Shown here piece by piece: positions 27,015 through 35,787 of a stretch of DNA of 64,000 nt. Both the position numbers and the translations under genes were made by a program. The notes below the pieces were generated by a model that was not told the DNA's origin, made no database searches, and saw nothing but the letters and a program-made list of their open reading frames with translations. The DNA lies in the NCBI RefSeq assembly GCF_037911135.1, contig NZ_JBBLYU010000002.1:496001-560000 (forward strand), given 5' to 3'. The stretch's first letter is position 1. Every line of letters starts with the position of its first letter. Source of the DNA: Phaeobacter sp. A36a-5a. Lineage in GTDB: Bacteria; Pseudomonadota; Alphaproteobacteria; Rhodobacterales; Rhodobacteraceae.

Positions 27015-27565
27015 GGATCATCGCCGGCGAGTTTCGTGGCCGCGCGCTCACCAGCCTGGGCAAGGGCGACGCGGGCGCGCATCTGCGCCCCACCACCGAC
27101 CGTGTGCGCGAAAGCCTGTTCAACGTGCTGGGCCATATCGTCGATTTCGACGGCGCGCGGGTGCTGGATCTGTTTGCAGGCACAGGTGCCCTGGGGCTTG
27201 AGGCGCTGTCGCGCGGCGCGGCCGAGGCCGTGTTTGTGGATGATGGCCGGGTGTCGCAGGGGCTGATCACCAAGAACATCGACCTGCTGCGCATCAAGGA
27301 TCGCGCCCGCCTCATCCGCCGTGATGCCACCCGCCTGCCGGTCAATGACGCTGCGCCTTACGATGTGGTCTTTCTCGATCCGCCTTACGGCAAGTCGCTG
27401 GGGCAAAAGGCGCTGGCGGCGGTGACAAAAGGCGGCTGGCTGGCCGAGGAGGCGCTGGTCGTCTGGGAAGAAAGCAGCCCCATGCAGCCCCCCGAAGGAT
27501 TCACTCTGCACGACAGCCGCAAATACGGGGACACCCATGTCACCCTTCTGTGGCGCGAGAGCTGA
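27011..27565 (+). CDS. rsmD: 16S rRNA (guanine966-N2)-methyltransferase
   Basis: A 184-residue SAM-dependent methyltransferase acting on the 30S subunit. The family opening RIIAGEFRGR and RPTTDRVRESLFNVL are intact, the SAM motif is VLDLFAGTGALGLEALSRGA, and the catalytic motif is FLDPPYGK. It is coupled to the upstream flavoprotein gene and followed at 24 bases by a HAD phosphatase gene. Confidence 0.95.
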   Translation: MRIIAGEFRGRALTSLGKGDAGAHLRPTTDRVRESLFNVLGHIVDFDGARVLDLFAGTGALGLEALSRGAAEAVFVDDGRVSQGLITKNIDLLRIKDRARLIRRDATRLPVNDAAPYDVVFLDPPYGKSLGQKALAAVTKGGWLAEEALVVWEESSPMQPPEGFTLHDSRKYGDTHVTLLWRES

Positions 27566-27589
27566 GCATCAGCCCAAAAGGACAGCACC

Positions 27590-28258
27590 ATGCCGATTAC
27601 ATATCCCACGCCGAAACTGGTGATTTTTGATTGCGACGGTGTGCTGGTCGATAGTGAAACACTTAGCAATCAGGTGCTGGTCGACAATCTTGGACGGTAT
27701 GGTCTGCAACTGTCGTTGGCGGAGTGCATGGACCTCTTTGTTGGTGGCACCATGGCGGATGTCCGAACCAAGGCCATCGCGCGCGGTGCGGATCTGCCCG
27801 AGAACTGGGTGGCGCAGGTCTATGATGAAACCTACGCAAGGCTGCGGCAGGGTGTGGATCTGGTGCCGGGTATCCCGGATCTTTTGGCACTGTTGCAAGT
27901 CCGCGGCATCGCCTTCTGCGTCGCCTCCAACGGCAGCGAGGAAAAGATGCGGATCACCCTTGGTCAGAACGGCCTCTGGGACCTGTTCCATCCCCATGCC
28001 ATGTTCTCGGCCCAGACGCTGAAGACCGGCAAACCCGATCCGGATCTGTTTCTTGCGGCGGCCTGTCATTTCGACGTGCAGGCGCGCGACTGTCTGGTGA
28101 TCGAAGACAGCGAAAACGGCGCCCTCGCCGCCGCCCGCGCCGGGATGCGCTGCCTTGGCTTTGACCCGCAGGGCAACGCCAGCCGCCTGACCCGCCACAA
28201 CGCCGAACATATCACCGCCATGTCAGAGGTTCCGCGCCTGATTGGACATATTCCCTAA
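27590..28258 (+). CDS. HAD-family hydrolase (beta-phosphoglucomutase-like)
   Basis: A 222-residue haloacid-dehalogenase-type phosphatase. Motif I is FDCDGVLVDSE, motif II CVASNGS, motif III lysine in KTGKPDPDLF, and motif IV VIEDSENG. A helical cap lies between motif I and II, the PGM-like subgroup that hydrolyses small sugar or glycolytic phosphates. AAAGGA precedes the ATG. It is the probable last gene of the operon starting at 25803; no clear terminator is visible in the 186-base gap after it. Confidence 0.9.
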   Translation: MPITYPTPKLVIFDCDGVLVDSETLSNQVLVDNLGRYGLQLSLAECMDLFVGGTMADVRTKAIARGADLPENWVAQVYDETYARLRQGVDLVPGIPDLLALLQVRGIAFCVASNGSEEKMRITLGQNGLWDLFHPHAMFSAQTLKTGKPDPDLFLAAACHFDVQARDCLVIEDSENGALAAARAGMRCLGFDPQGNASRLTRHNAEHITAMSEVPRLIGHIP

Positions 28259-28444
28259 AGGCACCCTCAGGTAGAGTGCGACATTTTCACAGCAATCTAA
28301 ACGCTTTGTTCAGCGGAACACCCCACGATCCACCCGCAGGATTTACACCGTTCGATGCAGGCAATATCCGGCCTGTGAAACGGACGATCAATCGTTTCGT
28401 TCAGCACTTCATTTCAGATGCTCAAAATTGACGTAGGACACAAT

Positions 28445-28771
28445 ATGAAATTCAATCTCCGTATTGGCCTGGCACTCGCCAGCGCCTTGGCCCTGTCGGC
28501 CTGCGTGTCGCCTGATGTTGTCACCAAAACGCAGGTGGGGGATGCCAAGCTGACCTGCACCGAAATCGCGGTGCAGCTGAACCAGCTGGAAGAGATCCGC
28601 AAAGAAGCCAAGAAGGGCAAGAGCATGTCCGGCGAGAATATCGCCGCCGCGCTGTTGTTCTGGCCGGCTGTTATCGGCAACCATTCCAACGCCAAGCAGG
28701 CGCTAGAAGCCGCGAACGAGCGTCACGAGGTTCTGGTAGCCTTGGCAGAGCGCAAACGCTGCAAGCTGTGA
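28445..28771 (+). CDS. Small predicted lipoprotein
   Basis: A 108-residue precursor with a lipoprotein signal (LASALALSACVS, lipobox LSAC). The mature part has a helical stretch (CTEIAVQLNQLEEIRKEAKKG), a short hydrophobic segment (NIAAALLFWPAVIG) and a Lys/Arg-rich end. This organisation recalls small lipoproteins with a membrane-inserting segment. The function is not known. TAGGA precedes ATG 28445; an in-frame ATG at 28418 would extend the signal unnaturally. Confidence 0.75.
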   Translation: MKFNLRIGLALASALALSACVSPDVVTKTQVGDAKLTCTEIAVQLNQLEEIRKEAKKGKSMSGENIAAALLFWPAVIGNHSNAKQALEAANERHEVLVALAERKRCKL

Positions 28772-28806
28772 TATCGGTACGGGGCAACCCGTATCGCAGA
28801 ACGACA

Positions 28807-28841
28807 AAGGGGCGCGCCACAAGGCACGCCCCTTCTTTGTT
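28807..28841. terminator. Bidirectional terminator between lipoprotein gene and map
   Basis: AAGGGGCGCGCC, loop ACAA, GGCACGCCCCTT with one mismatch, flanked by A's on the left and TCTTTGTT on the right. It lies between convergent genes. Confidence 0.8.
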
Positions 28842-28854
28842 AAATGATACGGCA

Positions 28855-29679
28855 TCAGCCGTAGGTCGGGTGAAACTTCCCGCCGGGCGACAGGGTAAAG
28901 ATCTCGGCCCCATCAGCCGTAACGCCAACCGAATGCTCGAACTGCGCGGACAGCGATTTATCGCGGGTAACAGCGGTCCATTCGTCCGCCAGGATCTTGG
29001 TTTCCGGTCGGCCAAGGTTCACCATCGGCTCGATGGTGAAGAACATGCCTTCCTCCAGCACCGGGCCGGTGCCCGGGCGGCCATAATGCAGCACATTGGG
29101 CGGCGCGTGGAACACCTGACCCAGACCATGGCCGCAGAAATCCCGCACCACGCTCATGCGCTGCGCTTCCACATAGGATTGGATCGCATGGCCAATGTCG
29201 CCAAAGGTGTTGCCGGGTTTCACCGCCTCGATCCCCTTCATCAGGGAGTCATGGGTCACCTGGATCAGCCGCTCGGTCTTGCGCGACAGCTTGCCTGCCA
29301 CATACATCCGGCTGGTGTCGCCGAACCAGCCATCGACGATGACGGTGACGTCGATATTCAGGATATCGCCATCCTTCAGCTTCTTGTCGCCGGGAATCCC
29401 GTGACAGACCACATGGTTCACGCTGATGCAGCTGGCGTGCTGATAGCCCTTGTAGCCGATGGTGGCTGAGGTCGCGCCTGCGTCCTCCACCATCTGGGTG
29501 ATCAGCCGGTCCAGCTCGCCGGTGGTCTGACCGGGGACGACATGGGCAGCGATATCGTCAAGGATCCGTGCCGCCAGCGCCCCGGCAGCGTGCATTCCGG
29601 CAAAATCGCCGGGCTCATAAATGCGAATGCCGTCTTTGGTGGTGCGGCCGTCTTTCGATCTCATCAGATGAGGCTCCAT
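28855..29679 (-). CDS. map: Methionine aminopeptidase, type I
   Basis: Removes the N-terminal methionine from nascent proteins. The five metal ligands of the pita-bread fold are visible: the two Asp of NIDVTVIVDGWFGDTSRMY, His of CGHGLGQVFH, and the Glu residues of FTIEPM and QFEHSVG. Length is 274 residues, within the usual range. The ATG at 29679 or the one five codons later could be used. It is a single gene. Confidence 0.96.
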   Translation of the reverse strand: MEPHLMRSKDGRTTKDGIRIYEPGDFAGMHAAGALAARILDDIAAHVVPGQTTGELDRLITQMVEDAGATSATIGYKGYQHASCISVNHVVCHGIPGDKKLKDGDILNIDVTVIVDGWFGDTSRMYVAGKLSRKTERLIQVTHDSLMKGIEAVKPGNTFGDIGHAIQSYVEAQRMSVVRDFCGHGLGQVFHAPPNVLHYGRPGTGPVLEEGMFFTIEPMVNLGRPETKILADEWTAVTRDKSLSAQFEHSVGVTADGAEIFTLSPGGKFHPTYG

Positions 29680-29821
29680 CGGGTGTCTTTGACATAGCTA
29701 TCTACGCGCTCCGCGCCAAAAGGGCCAGAGCCGGCACCACCGCCTGCCGGGAACTTTTTGCCACCCGGATGCGTTCCCCTCCCTGACGAATTGCAATCGC
29801 ACCACGGAGGAACCCGCAGCC

Positions 29822-30748
29822 ATGGACAGCATGAATGCCCTGATGCAGACCGAAATCTACAACGGAAAAGCGCTGGCCGATCTGATCACGCTGGAATTTC
29901 TGGCTCAGGCCATGGGCAGCGTGCTCGCCGCCATGCTGATCCTGATGGCTGGCTTCATCGTCGCGGGCTGGGTCAAACGACGGATCGTTCAGATCGGCGA
30001 CAGCCATGCCAGCCTTGATGTGACGCTGTTCCACTTCCTCGGCAATCTGGCACGCTATGTGATCCTTGCCTTTGCGGTGCTCTTTGTTCTCAACACCTTC
30101 GGGGTCCAGACCACCTCGATCATCGCGGCCATCGGTGCCGCGGGTCTGGCCATCGGTCTGGCCATGCAGGGCGCGCTGTCCAATGTGGCAGCTGGCATCA
30201 TGCTGATCCTGTTCCGCCCGTTCAAACTGGGTGATTTCATCGAAGTGGACGGCGAAATGGGCACGGTCAAGGAAATCACCCTGAACAACACGGTGATCGC
30301 CGACCTGTCGAACCTCAAGGTGATCATCCCCAACTCCGAAGTCTGGGGCAACACGATCACCAATTACTCCGAATATGACACCCGCCGCGCGGAATGGACC
30401 TTCGGCGTCGGCTACGGGGCCAACCTTGCCACCGCCGAGCAGGTCATCCGCGACGCCATCATGTCCGACAGCCGCTCGCACGCAGAGCCGGAACCCTTCA
30501 TCCAGGTCAATAATCTCAACAGCAGCTCGGTGGATTTCCTGGTCCGTGTCTGGGTCGATGCGGCGGAATATTTCCAGTATCAGGCGGATATGAAACGCCG
30601 GGTGAAGGAAGCACTGGACGCGGCCGGAATCGATATTCCCTTCCCGACCCGGACGCTGGTGCAGGCCAGCCCCGACAGCTCGGACAGCTCGGACAGTGCC
30701 GAGCAGAGCAAAAGTGGCGCCACCGACACGCAGAGCGAAGCAGCCTGA
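29822..30748 (+). CDS. MscS-family mechanosensitive channel
   Basis: A small-conductance osmotic safety valve of the inner membrane (308 residues). There are three hydrophobic helices. The pore-lining third helix has the Gly/Ala pattern TTSIIAAIGAAGLAIGLAMQGALSNVAAG, followed by the beta domain (RPFKLGDFIEVDGEMGTVKEI, IPNSEVWGNTITNYS). The C-terminal tail is unusually Ser/Asp-rich with a DNA-level repeat of GACAGCTCG. GGAGG lies upstream of the ATG. The stop is 17 bases from the convergent sfsA stop. Confidence 0.93.
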   Translation: MDSMNALMQTEIYNGKALADLITLEFLAQAMGSVLAAMLILMAGFIVAGWVKRRIVQIGDSHASLDVTLFHFLGNLARYVILAFAVLFVLNTFGVQTTSIIAAIGAAGLAIGLAMQGALSNVAAGIMLILFRPFKLGDFIEVDGEMGTVKEITLNNTVIADLSNLKVIIPNSEVWGNTITNYSEYDTRRAEWTFGVGYGANLATAEQVIRDAIMSDSRSHAEPEPFIQVNNLNSSSVDFLVRVWVDAAEYFQYQADMKRRVKEALDAAGIDIPFPTRTLVQASPDSSDSSDSAEQSKSGATDTQSEAA

Positions 30749-30765
30749 CAGGCGCCCCGCAGCGC

Positions 30766-31473
30766 TCAGCCCGCGCCTGCGCCAATCGCGCCCGCAATTG
30801 CAACACCCTCCGGGGTGATGCGGGTGGCGATCACCAGCCGCTCCACCCCCGCAGCCGCCGCCGCATCCCAGGCGGCGGCATAGGTCGGGTCGATATCGCC
30901 GGCGATCTGAAACCGCTCACAATCACCGCGCTGCACCAGATAGAGCAGCACCGCCCGGTGACCGGACCGGCACATGTCGGCCAGGTTGCCCAGATGCTTG
31001 GCCCCGCGCGCGGTCACGCTGTCGGGGAACTCCGCCAGACCGGGCTGGCGTGACAGCGTCACGCTTTTGACCTCAACATAGCAATCGGGCAGGCCGGGCT
31101 GGCTCAGCAGGAAATCAATGCGGCTCTTCTCGGCATATTTCACCTCGGCCCGGACCGTTTCATAGGCCGACAGCGCTGCGATCTGGCGCGCCTCCAGCGC
31201 CGATTTCAGCGCGCGGTTCGGCACCGATGTATCCACACCCACCAGGGTGCCACCGGCAACCTCGACCAGCCGCCAGCCGTATTTCAGCTTCTTCTTCGGA
31301 TCGTCATTCGGCTCCAGCCAGACCGTGCTGCCCGGGTCCGCCAGCCCCATCATCGAGCCGGGATTGGCACAATGCGCGGTTATTTCGCGCCCATCCGGCA
31401 ACTGACAGTCCGCCAGAAACCTCTTGTAGCGTCGGATCAGCGTGGCGGGCAGCAGAGGGGTTTGAAAGCGCAT
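30766..31473 (-). CDS. sfsA: SfsA family DNA/RNA nuclease
   Basis: A 235-residue member of the SfsA family (originally sugar fermentation stimulation protein). Landmarks are LIRRYKRFLADC, CANPGSMMGL, VGVDTSVPNR, the PD-(D/E)XK-like RIDFLL..DCYVEVKSVTL, and the C-terminal RCG-type region LYLVQRGDCERF. Its physiological role is unclear. It is divergent from cinA across 50 bases. Confidence 0.92.
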   Translation of the reverse strand: MRFQTPLLPATLIRRYKRFLADCQLPDGREITAHCANPGSMMGLADPGSTVWLEPNDDPKKKLKYGWRLVEVAGGTLVGVDTSVPNRALKSALEARQIAALSAYETVRAEVKYAEKSRIDFLLSQPGLPDCYVEVKSVTLSRQPGLAEFPDSVTARGAKHLGNLADMCRSGHRAVLLYLVQRGDCERFQIAGDIDPTYAAAWDAAAAAGVERLVIATRITPEGVAIAGAIGAGAG

Positions 31474-31523
31474 GTGACAGGGCCTATACCTGCGCTATCA
31501 TTGGTTCAAGAGGAGGAGCGCAG

Positions 31524-32261
31524 ATGGCCACCCCAACCGGCGCCATGCCAACCGCAGCGATGCTTGTCATCGGTGACGAGATTCTGTCCGGGCGCACCCG
31601 CGATGCCAATATGTACTACCTCGCCGGCGAGCTGAGCAAACATGGCATCGACCTGCAGGAAGTGCGCGTCGTCAGCGACAATGAGGCCGCGATCATCGCC
31701 GCCGTCAGGGCGCTCTCGGATGGTTTTGACCATGTCTTTACCAGCGGCGGTATCGGCCCCACCCATGACGACATCACCGCCGATTGCATCAGCAAGGCCT
31801 TTGATGTGCATCTGGACGTGCGCGAGGATGCGCGCGCGCTGTTGCAGGCCCATTACGACAAATCCGGGCAGGAGCTGAACGCGGCCCGCCTGCGCATGGC
31901 CCGGATCCCCGATGGTGCGACGCTGATCGAAAACCCGGTCTCCACCGCGCCCGGCTTCACCCTGCGCAATGTGCATGTGATGGCCGGGGTGCCCAGCGTG
32001 TTTCAGGCCATGGTCGCCTCGGTCCTGCCGACGCTCACCGGCGGTGCGCCGCTCTTGTCGCAGACCCTGCGAGTGCAGCGGGGCGAGGGCGACATTGCCC
32101 CTATCCTGACCGCCATTGCCGAGGCCTATGATGACCTCTCCATCGGCTGTTACCCGTTCCAGCAGAATGGTGCGTTTGGCGCCAATGTGGTGGTGCGCGG
32201 TGCCGATGGCGCGCGGGTGGATGCGGCGATTACCGCGCTGGCGCGGGATCTTGATCTTTGA
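31524..32261 (+). CDS. CinA/molybdopterin-binding domain protein
   Basis: A 245-residue protein made only of the MoCF-biosynthesis/CinA N-terminal domain; the C-terminal nicotinamide-nucleotide amidase part of CinA is absent. Landmarks are VIGDEILSGRTRDANMYYLA, TSGGIGPTHDDIT and VMAGVPSVFQAM. It may be a pyrophosphatase acting on ADP-ribose or NAD derivatives, by analogy. A near-perfect AGGAGGAG precedes the ATG. It is the first of four overlapping genes to 34560. Confidence 0.88.
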   Translation: MATPTGAMPTAAMLVIGDEILSGRTRDANMYYLAGELSKHGIDLQEVRVVSDNEAAIIAAVRALSDGFDHVFTSGGIGPTHDDITADCISKAFDVHLDVREDARALLQAHYDKSGQELNAARLRMARIPDGATLIENPVSTAPGFTLRNVHVMAGVPSVFQAMVASVLPTLTGGAPLLSQTLRVQRGEGDIAPILTAIAEAYDDLSIGCYPFQQNGAFGANVVVRGADGARVDAAITALARDLDL

Positions 32262-33001
32262 CTGCCACGCCGTCGCTGACCGACCCGAAATACTATGACG
32301 TCACCGACCACACCTGGCCTGCCGCCGAGGTCCGCCAGCTGGGTCCGGTCACCCTGCGCCGGGGCGATGGCGGCGGCAGCCGGGTCTCCGCAGCAACCGT
32401 CACCACAGGCCACGCAAGCGAGGCAGAAATCACCGCCGCCGAACAGGCCATGTCGGAGATGGGGCAGGATCATCTGTTCATGATCCGCGATGGTCAGCAG
32501 GCACTGGATGCCCAGCTGGCGGCACGCGGCTACGTGATCAAGGATCCCGTGGTGCTCTGGACCTGTCCTGTCGAACAGCTCTGCCATGTTGAAATCCCGC
32601 CCGTGACCGCCTTCTGCGTCTGGGAACCCCTTGCGATCCAGCATGAAATCTGGGCCGCCGGTGGCATCGGTCCCGAGCGCTTTGCGGTCATGCAGCGCAC
32701 GGCGGGGTCCAAGACCTCGCTGCTGGGCCGCTGTGATGATTCCCCCGCGGGCACCGGCTTTGTGGCGATCCACGACGGCACCGCCATGGTGCACGCGCTG
32801 GAAATCCTGCCGCACCAGCGGCGCAAGGGCATGGGCGTCTGGCTGATGCACCGCGCTGCGCAATGGGCCGCCGATCAGGGCGCGCGCGAACTGGCGGTTC
32901 TCTGCACCGAAGCCAACGCCGGCGCAAACGGTCTATATGCCTCACTTGGCATGCTGCGCGCCGGGCGTTACCACTATCGCCACAACCCAGAGGGAGTGTA
33001 A
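32258..33001 (+). CDS. GNAT-family N-acetyltransferase
   Basis: A 247-residue protein whose C-terminal half has the GNAT acetyl-CoA loop (EILPHQRRKGMGVWLMHRAAQWA, near residue 185) and the closing NGLYASLGMLRAGRYHYR segment. The N-terminal half is a diverged GNAT-like domain, so this may be a tandem fold. The start is a TTG inside the cinA stop, and it has no competitor nearby. The acceptor is unknown. Confidence 0.82.
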   Translation: MTATPSLTDPKYYDVTDHTWPAAEVRQLGPVTLRRGDGGGSRVSAATVTTGHASEAEITAAEQAMSEMGQDHLFMIRDGQQALDAQLAARGYVIKDPVVLWTCPVEQLCHVEIPPVTAFCVWEPLAIQHEIWAAGGIGPERFAVMQRTAGSKTSLLGRCDDSPAGTGFVAIHDGTAMVHALEILPHQRRKGMGVWLMHRAAQWAADQGARELAVLCTEANAGANGLYASLGMLRAGRYHYRHNPEGV

Positions 33002-33004
33002 CCG

Positions 33005-33580
33005 ATGACCCGCGACGCTGATGCCCCAACCGCATTGGACCTGCCGATGGTGGACCCGCTGCCGCCGGAGACGCAGAAATATTTCGACATCTGCCAGGAC
33101 AAACTCGGCATGGTGCCCAACGTGTTGCGGGCCAATGCCTTCGATATCGACAAGCTCAACGCCTTTACCGCGATGTATAACGACCTGATGCTGGCGGACA
33201 GCGGCCTGTCAAAGCTGGAGCGCGAGATGATCGCGGTGGTGGTCTCCGCCATCAACAGCTGTTTCTACTGCCTCGCAGCCCATGGCGCTGCGGTGCGTCA
33301 GCTGTCGGGCGATCCCAAGCTGGGCGAAATGCTGGTGATGAACTACCGGGTTGCTCCGTTGGAGCCGCGCCAGCGCGCCATGCTGGATTTCGCGGCCAAG
33401 GCGACCAAGGCCAGCGCCGAAATCGAAGAGGCCGACCGCCAGACCCTGCGCGACCATGGCTTCAGCGACCGCGATATCTGGGATATCGCCAATGTCACCG
33501 GCTTCTTTAACATGTCCAATCGGGTTGCCAGTGCCACCGGCATGGTCCCCAACGACGCCTATCACGCGCAGCACCGGTGA
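33005..33580 (+). CDS. AhpD-like peroxidase-related protein (CMD family)
   Basis: A 191-residue carboxymuconolactone decarboxylase-fold protein. The AhpD active-site pattern CFYCLAAHG (CxxC plus His) is intact, with the upstream LSKLEREMIAVVVSAINS helix typical of 'peroxidase-related' enzymes. It probably acts as a thiol-dependent peroxidase or reductase. GGGAGTG precedes the ATG, and the stop overlaps the ompA-type gene's GTG. Confidence 0.9.
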   Translation: MTRDADAPTALDLPMVDPLPPETQKYFDICQDKLGMVPNVLRANAFDIDKLNAFTAMYNDLMLADSGLSKLEREMIAVVVSAINSCFYCLAAHGAAVRQLSGDPKLGEMLVMNYRVAPLEPRQRAMLDFAAKATKASAEIEEADRQTLRDHGFSDRDIWDIANVTGFFNMSNRVASATGMVPNDAYHAQHR

Positions 33581-34560
33581 TCCGTCGCGCTGTCCTTGCC
33601 GCCGCCCGGCGGCTGACGCCTGCGGTGGCGGGGCTGCTCTGTGCGGCCCTGCCGTCCCTTGTGGCAGCCCAGGGTATCGAGCTGCCGCCCGGCGCGCGCC
33701 AGCTGGCCGAACGGCCAACCGCCCTTGGCAGCTACGCGGTACCGCTAGGTGCGGCCAGCGACGACGGCGTGCCCGAACGCCAGGTTGAAGGTCAGATTCT
33801 GCGCCGCAGCTGGCGAATTTCCGGCGATTCCACGGTTTTGCAGGTGCTGGCGCCATTGCGCGCGCAGCTGGTCGATGCCGGTTATGACGTGCTGTTTCAA
33901 TGTCCGGCGCGCAGCTGCGGCGGCTTTGATTTCCGCTTTGATATCGAGGTGATCCCGGCGCCGGATATGACGGTGGATGTCAGCAACTTCAGCTTCCTCT
34001 CTGCCGAACATCCCGACGGGCGGATCGTCACCCTGCTGGTTTCCCGCTCCGGCAATGCAACCTTTGTGCAGATGATCGAAGTCCGCCCCGCGGAAACCGC
34101 CAGCGCGGCACCGCGCGACGACACCGCCGCCATCGCCAGCCAGCCAGACGAGGCGCCGATCGTGGCACCGCCGCTGGTGGGCGCGGCAGAGCTGATCGAG
34201 CGCCTGCGCCGCAATGGGCGCGCGGTGCTGGCGGATCTCGAATTTGAAACCGGCGCGGTGGCGCTGGGGGCCAAACCCTATGCCAGTCTGGCGGCGCTGG
34301 CAGAGTTCCTCAGCCAGAACCCCGACTATTCCGTGCTCTTGGTGGGCCATACCGATACCGTCGGCAGTCTTAGCCAGAATATCGCGCTCTCCGAACGGCG
34401 CGCCGATGCGGTGCGGACCCGTCTGCTGGAGGAGGGCGATCTGGAGCCTGGTCGCGTGTCGGTGGCAGGTGCGGGCTTCATGGCGCCGCTGACCAGCAAC
34501 CTCAGCCCCGAGGGGCGCGAGGCCAACCGCCGGGTCGAGGTGGTTCTGATCGCCCGCTGA
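33577..34560 (+). CDS. OmpA-family periplasmic/outer-membrane protein
   Basis: A 327-residue precursor: signal peptide ending near SLVAAQG, a roseobacter-type N-terminal domain of about 150 residues with one Cys pair (FQCPARSCGGFDF), an Ala/Asp/Pro linker, and a C-terminal OmpA peptidoglycan-binding domain (VLLVGHTDTVGSLSQNIALSERRADAV, SPEGREANRRVEVVL). It starts with GTG overlapping the previous stop. There is no lipobox. Confidence 0.9.
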   Translation: MIRRAVLAAARRLTPAVAGLLCAALPSLVAAQGIELPPGARQLAERPTALGSYAVPLGAASDDGVPERQVEGQILRRSWRISGDSTVLQVLAPLRAQLVDAGYDVLFQCPARSCGGFDFRFDIEVIPAPDMTVDVSNFSFLSAEHPDGRIVTLLVSRSGNATFVQMIEVRPAETASAAPRDDTAAIASQPDEAPIVAPPLVGAAELIERLRRNGRAVLADLEFETGAVALGAKPYASLAALAEFLSQNPDYSVLLVGHTDTVGSLSQNIALSERRADAVRTRLLEEGDLEPGRVSVAGAGFMAPLTSNLSPEGREANRRVEVVLIAR

Positions 34561-34629
34561 CAGGCCGCTGACAGGACGCCCACAGGAAGCCCGCAGATCT
34601 CCCATGGCCACCGCCCAGAGGCCCGGAAC

Positions 34630-34655
34630 GGGAAAACCCGGCACAATGGCCGGGT
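34630..34655 (-). terminator. Terminator of the lysR gene
   Basis: On the minus strand, ACCCGGC, loop, GCCGGGT then TTTCC, about 30 bases past the LysR stop. Confidence 0.7.
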
Positions 34656-34683
34656 CCTCTCCAGTTCCAACGGGGCGCGCGGC

Positions 34684-35589
34684 TCACCAGGTGATGCCAT
34701 CCTTATCGGCAAAGGCCTCAGCGAGAAAGTCGATGAACGCCCGCACCTTGGGCTGGGTAAAGCGGCCAGGAGGGTAGACCGCATAGATGCCTTGGGTTTC
34801 CATCGGCAGCGAGGGCATGACGTCCTCGACCAGCCCCTCGGCCATGGCATCTGAATAGAGATAGCTTGGCAGATAGGCGATCCCGAGGCCTGAAATGGCC
34901 GCATTCAGCAGCGACTGCCCGTCATTCACCGACAGCCAGCCAGAGGTCCGCACCTGCCGTTTTTCGCCCGACGGCGCGGTGATCTTCCACATGCTGCCGC
35001 TGGACTGGTTCGAATAATGCAGCAGCTTGTGCATGTTGAGATCGTCGATCTTCTGTGGACGACCGAATTTCTCCAGATAGGCGGGGGAGGCGATCATCCG
35101 CTTGGTGGTTTCGGTCAGCTTGCGCGCACGGAGAGAGCTGTCTTCCAGCTCGCCGATCCGCAGCGCCATATCAAACCCTTCGGAGATCAGCTCCACATAG
35201 CGGTTGTTCAGCACCATGTTGACGGTGATATCGGGATAGTCGCGCAGGAAGTCCGACAGCACCGGCGACAGGTGATTGACGCCGAAATCCGTCGCCACTG
35301 AAATCCGCAGCAGCCCCGATGGCGCCGATTGCATGGAGGTGACCAGCGCATCCGCCTCACCGGCATCATTCAGGACACGGCGGGCGCGGTCATAGTAGGC
35401 CAGCCCAATTTCTGTGGGCGAGACCCGCCGCGTGGTCCGGTTCAGCAGCCGCGCGCCCAGACGGGCCTCAAGGCTTGAGACATGTTTGGACACCGCCGAT
35501 TTGGAGATCCCCATCTTCTTTGCCGCATCGGTGAATCCGCCCTGGTCCACCACATTGGCAAAGGCCTCCATTTCGGTCAGTCGGTCCAT
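34684..35589 (-). CDS. LysR-family transcriptional regulator
   Basis: A 301-residue regulator with an N-terminal winged helix (MDRLTEMEAFANVVDQGGFTDAAKKMGISKSAVSKHVSSLEARLG) and a C-terminal effector domain. It belongs to the CrgA/DsdC-like subgroup with the NRTTRRVSPTEIG segment. AAGGACG precedes ATG 35589, so the in-frame extension to 35646 is rejected. It is divergent from a DUF4399 gene across 198 bases, the likely target. Confidence 0.93.
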   Translation of the reverse strand: MDRLTEMEAFANVVDQGGFTDAAKKMGISKSAVSKHVSSLEARLGARLLNRTTRRVSPTEIGLAYYDRARRVLNDAGEADALVTSMQSAPSGLLRISVATDFGVNHLSPVLSDFLRDYPDITVNMVLNNRYVELISEGFDMALRIGELEDSSLRARKLTETTKRMIASPAYLEKFGRPQKIDDLNMHKLLHYSNQSSGSMWKITAPSGEKRQVRTSGWLSVNDGQSLLNAAISGLGIAYLPSYLYSDAMAEGLVEDVMPSLPMETQGIYAVYPPGRFTQPKVRAFIDFLAEAFADKDGITW

Positions 35590-35690
35590 AGCACTCGCGT
35601 CCTTGTTTACCCGTGTTGCCTCAAATGTCGCGGGCAAATCGGGCAAGAACGGGGCGAGGATGGGATAATTGCAGGGTTATTCACCCATAG

Positions 35691-35705
35691 TTTACCAGCT
35701 GGAAA
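35691..35705. promoter_or_regulatory. Candidate LysR-type binding site
   Basis: TTTACCAGCTGGAAA contains a CCAGCTGG palindrome inside a T-N11-A frame, the loose LysR-box pattern, in the middle of the divergent LysR/DUF4399 gap. It is a weak, single candidate. Confidence 0.3.
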
Positions 35706-35787
35706 CACCTGCGGCTCGGCCCGAAGATCGCAATAGCAGTCAAAGCCACTATGTTGAGAAGGGCTTACATCAATGGGAGGACAACTT

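Noticed and set aside
30671-30705. GACAGCTCG repeats in the mscS tail as a phase-variation tract
   Set aside because: The 9-base units keep the reading frame, so copy-number change would alter only tail length, not expression.
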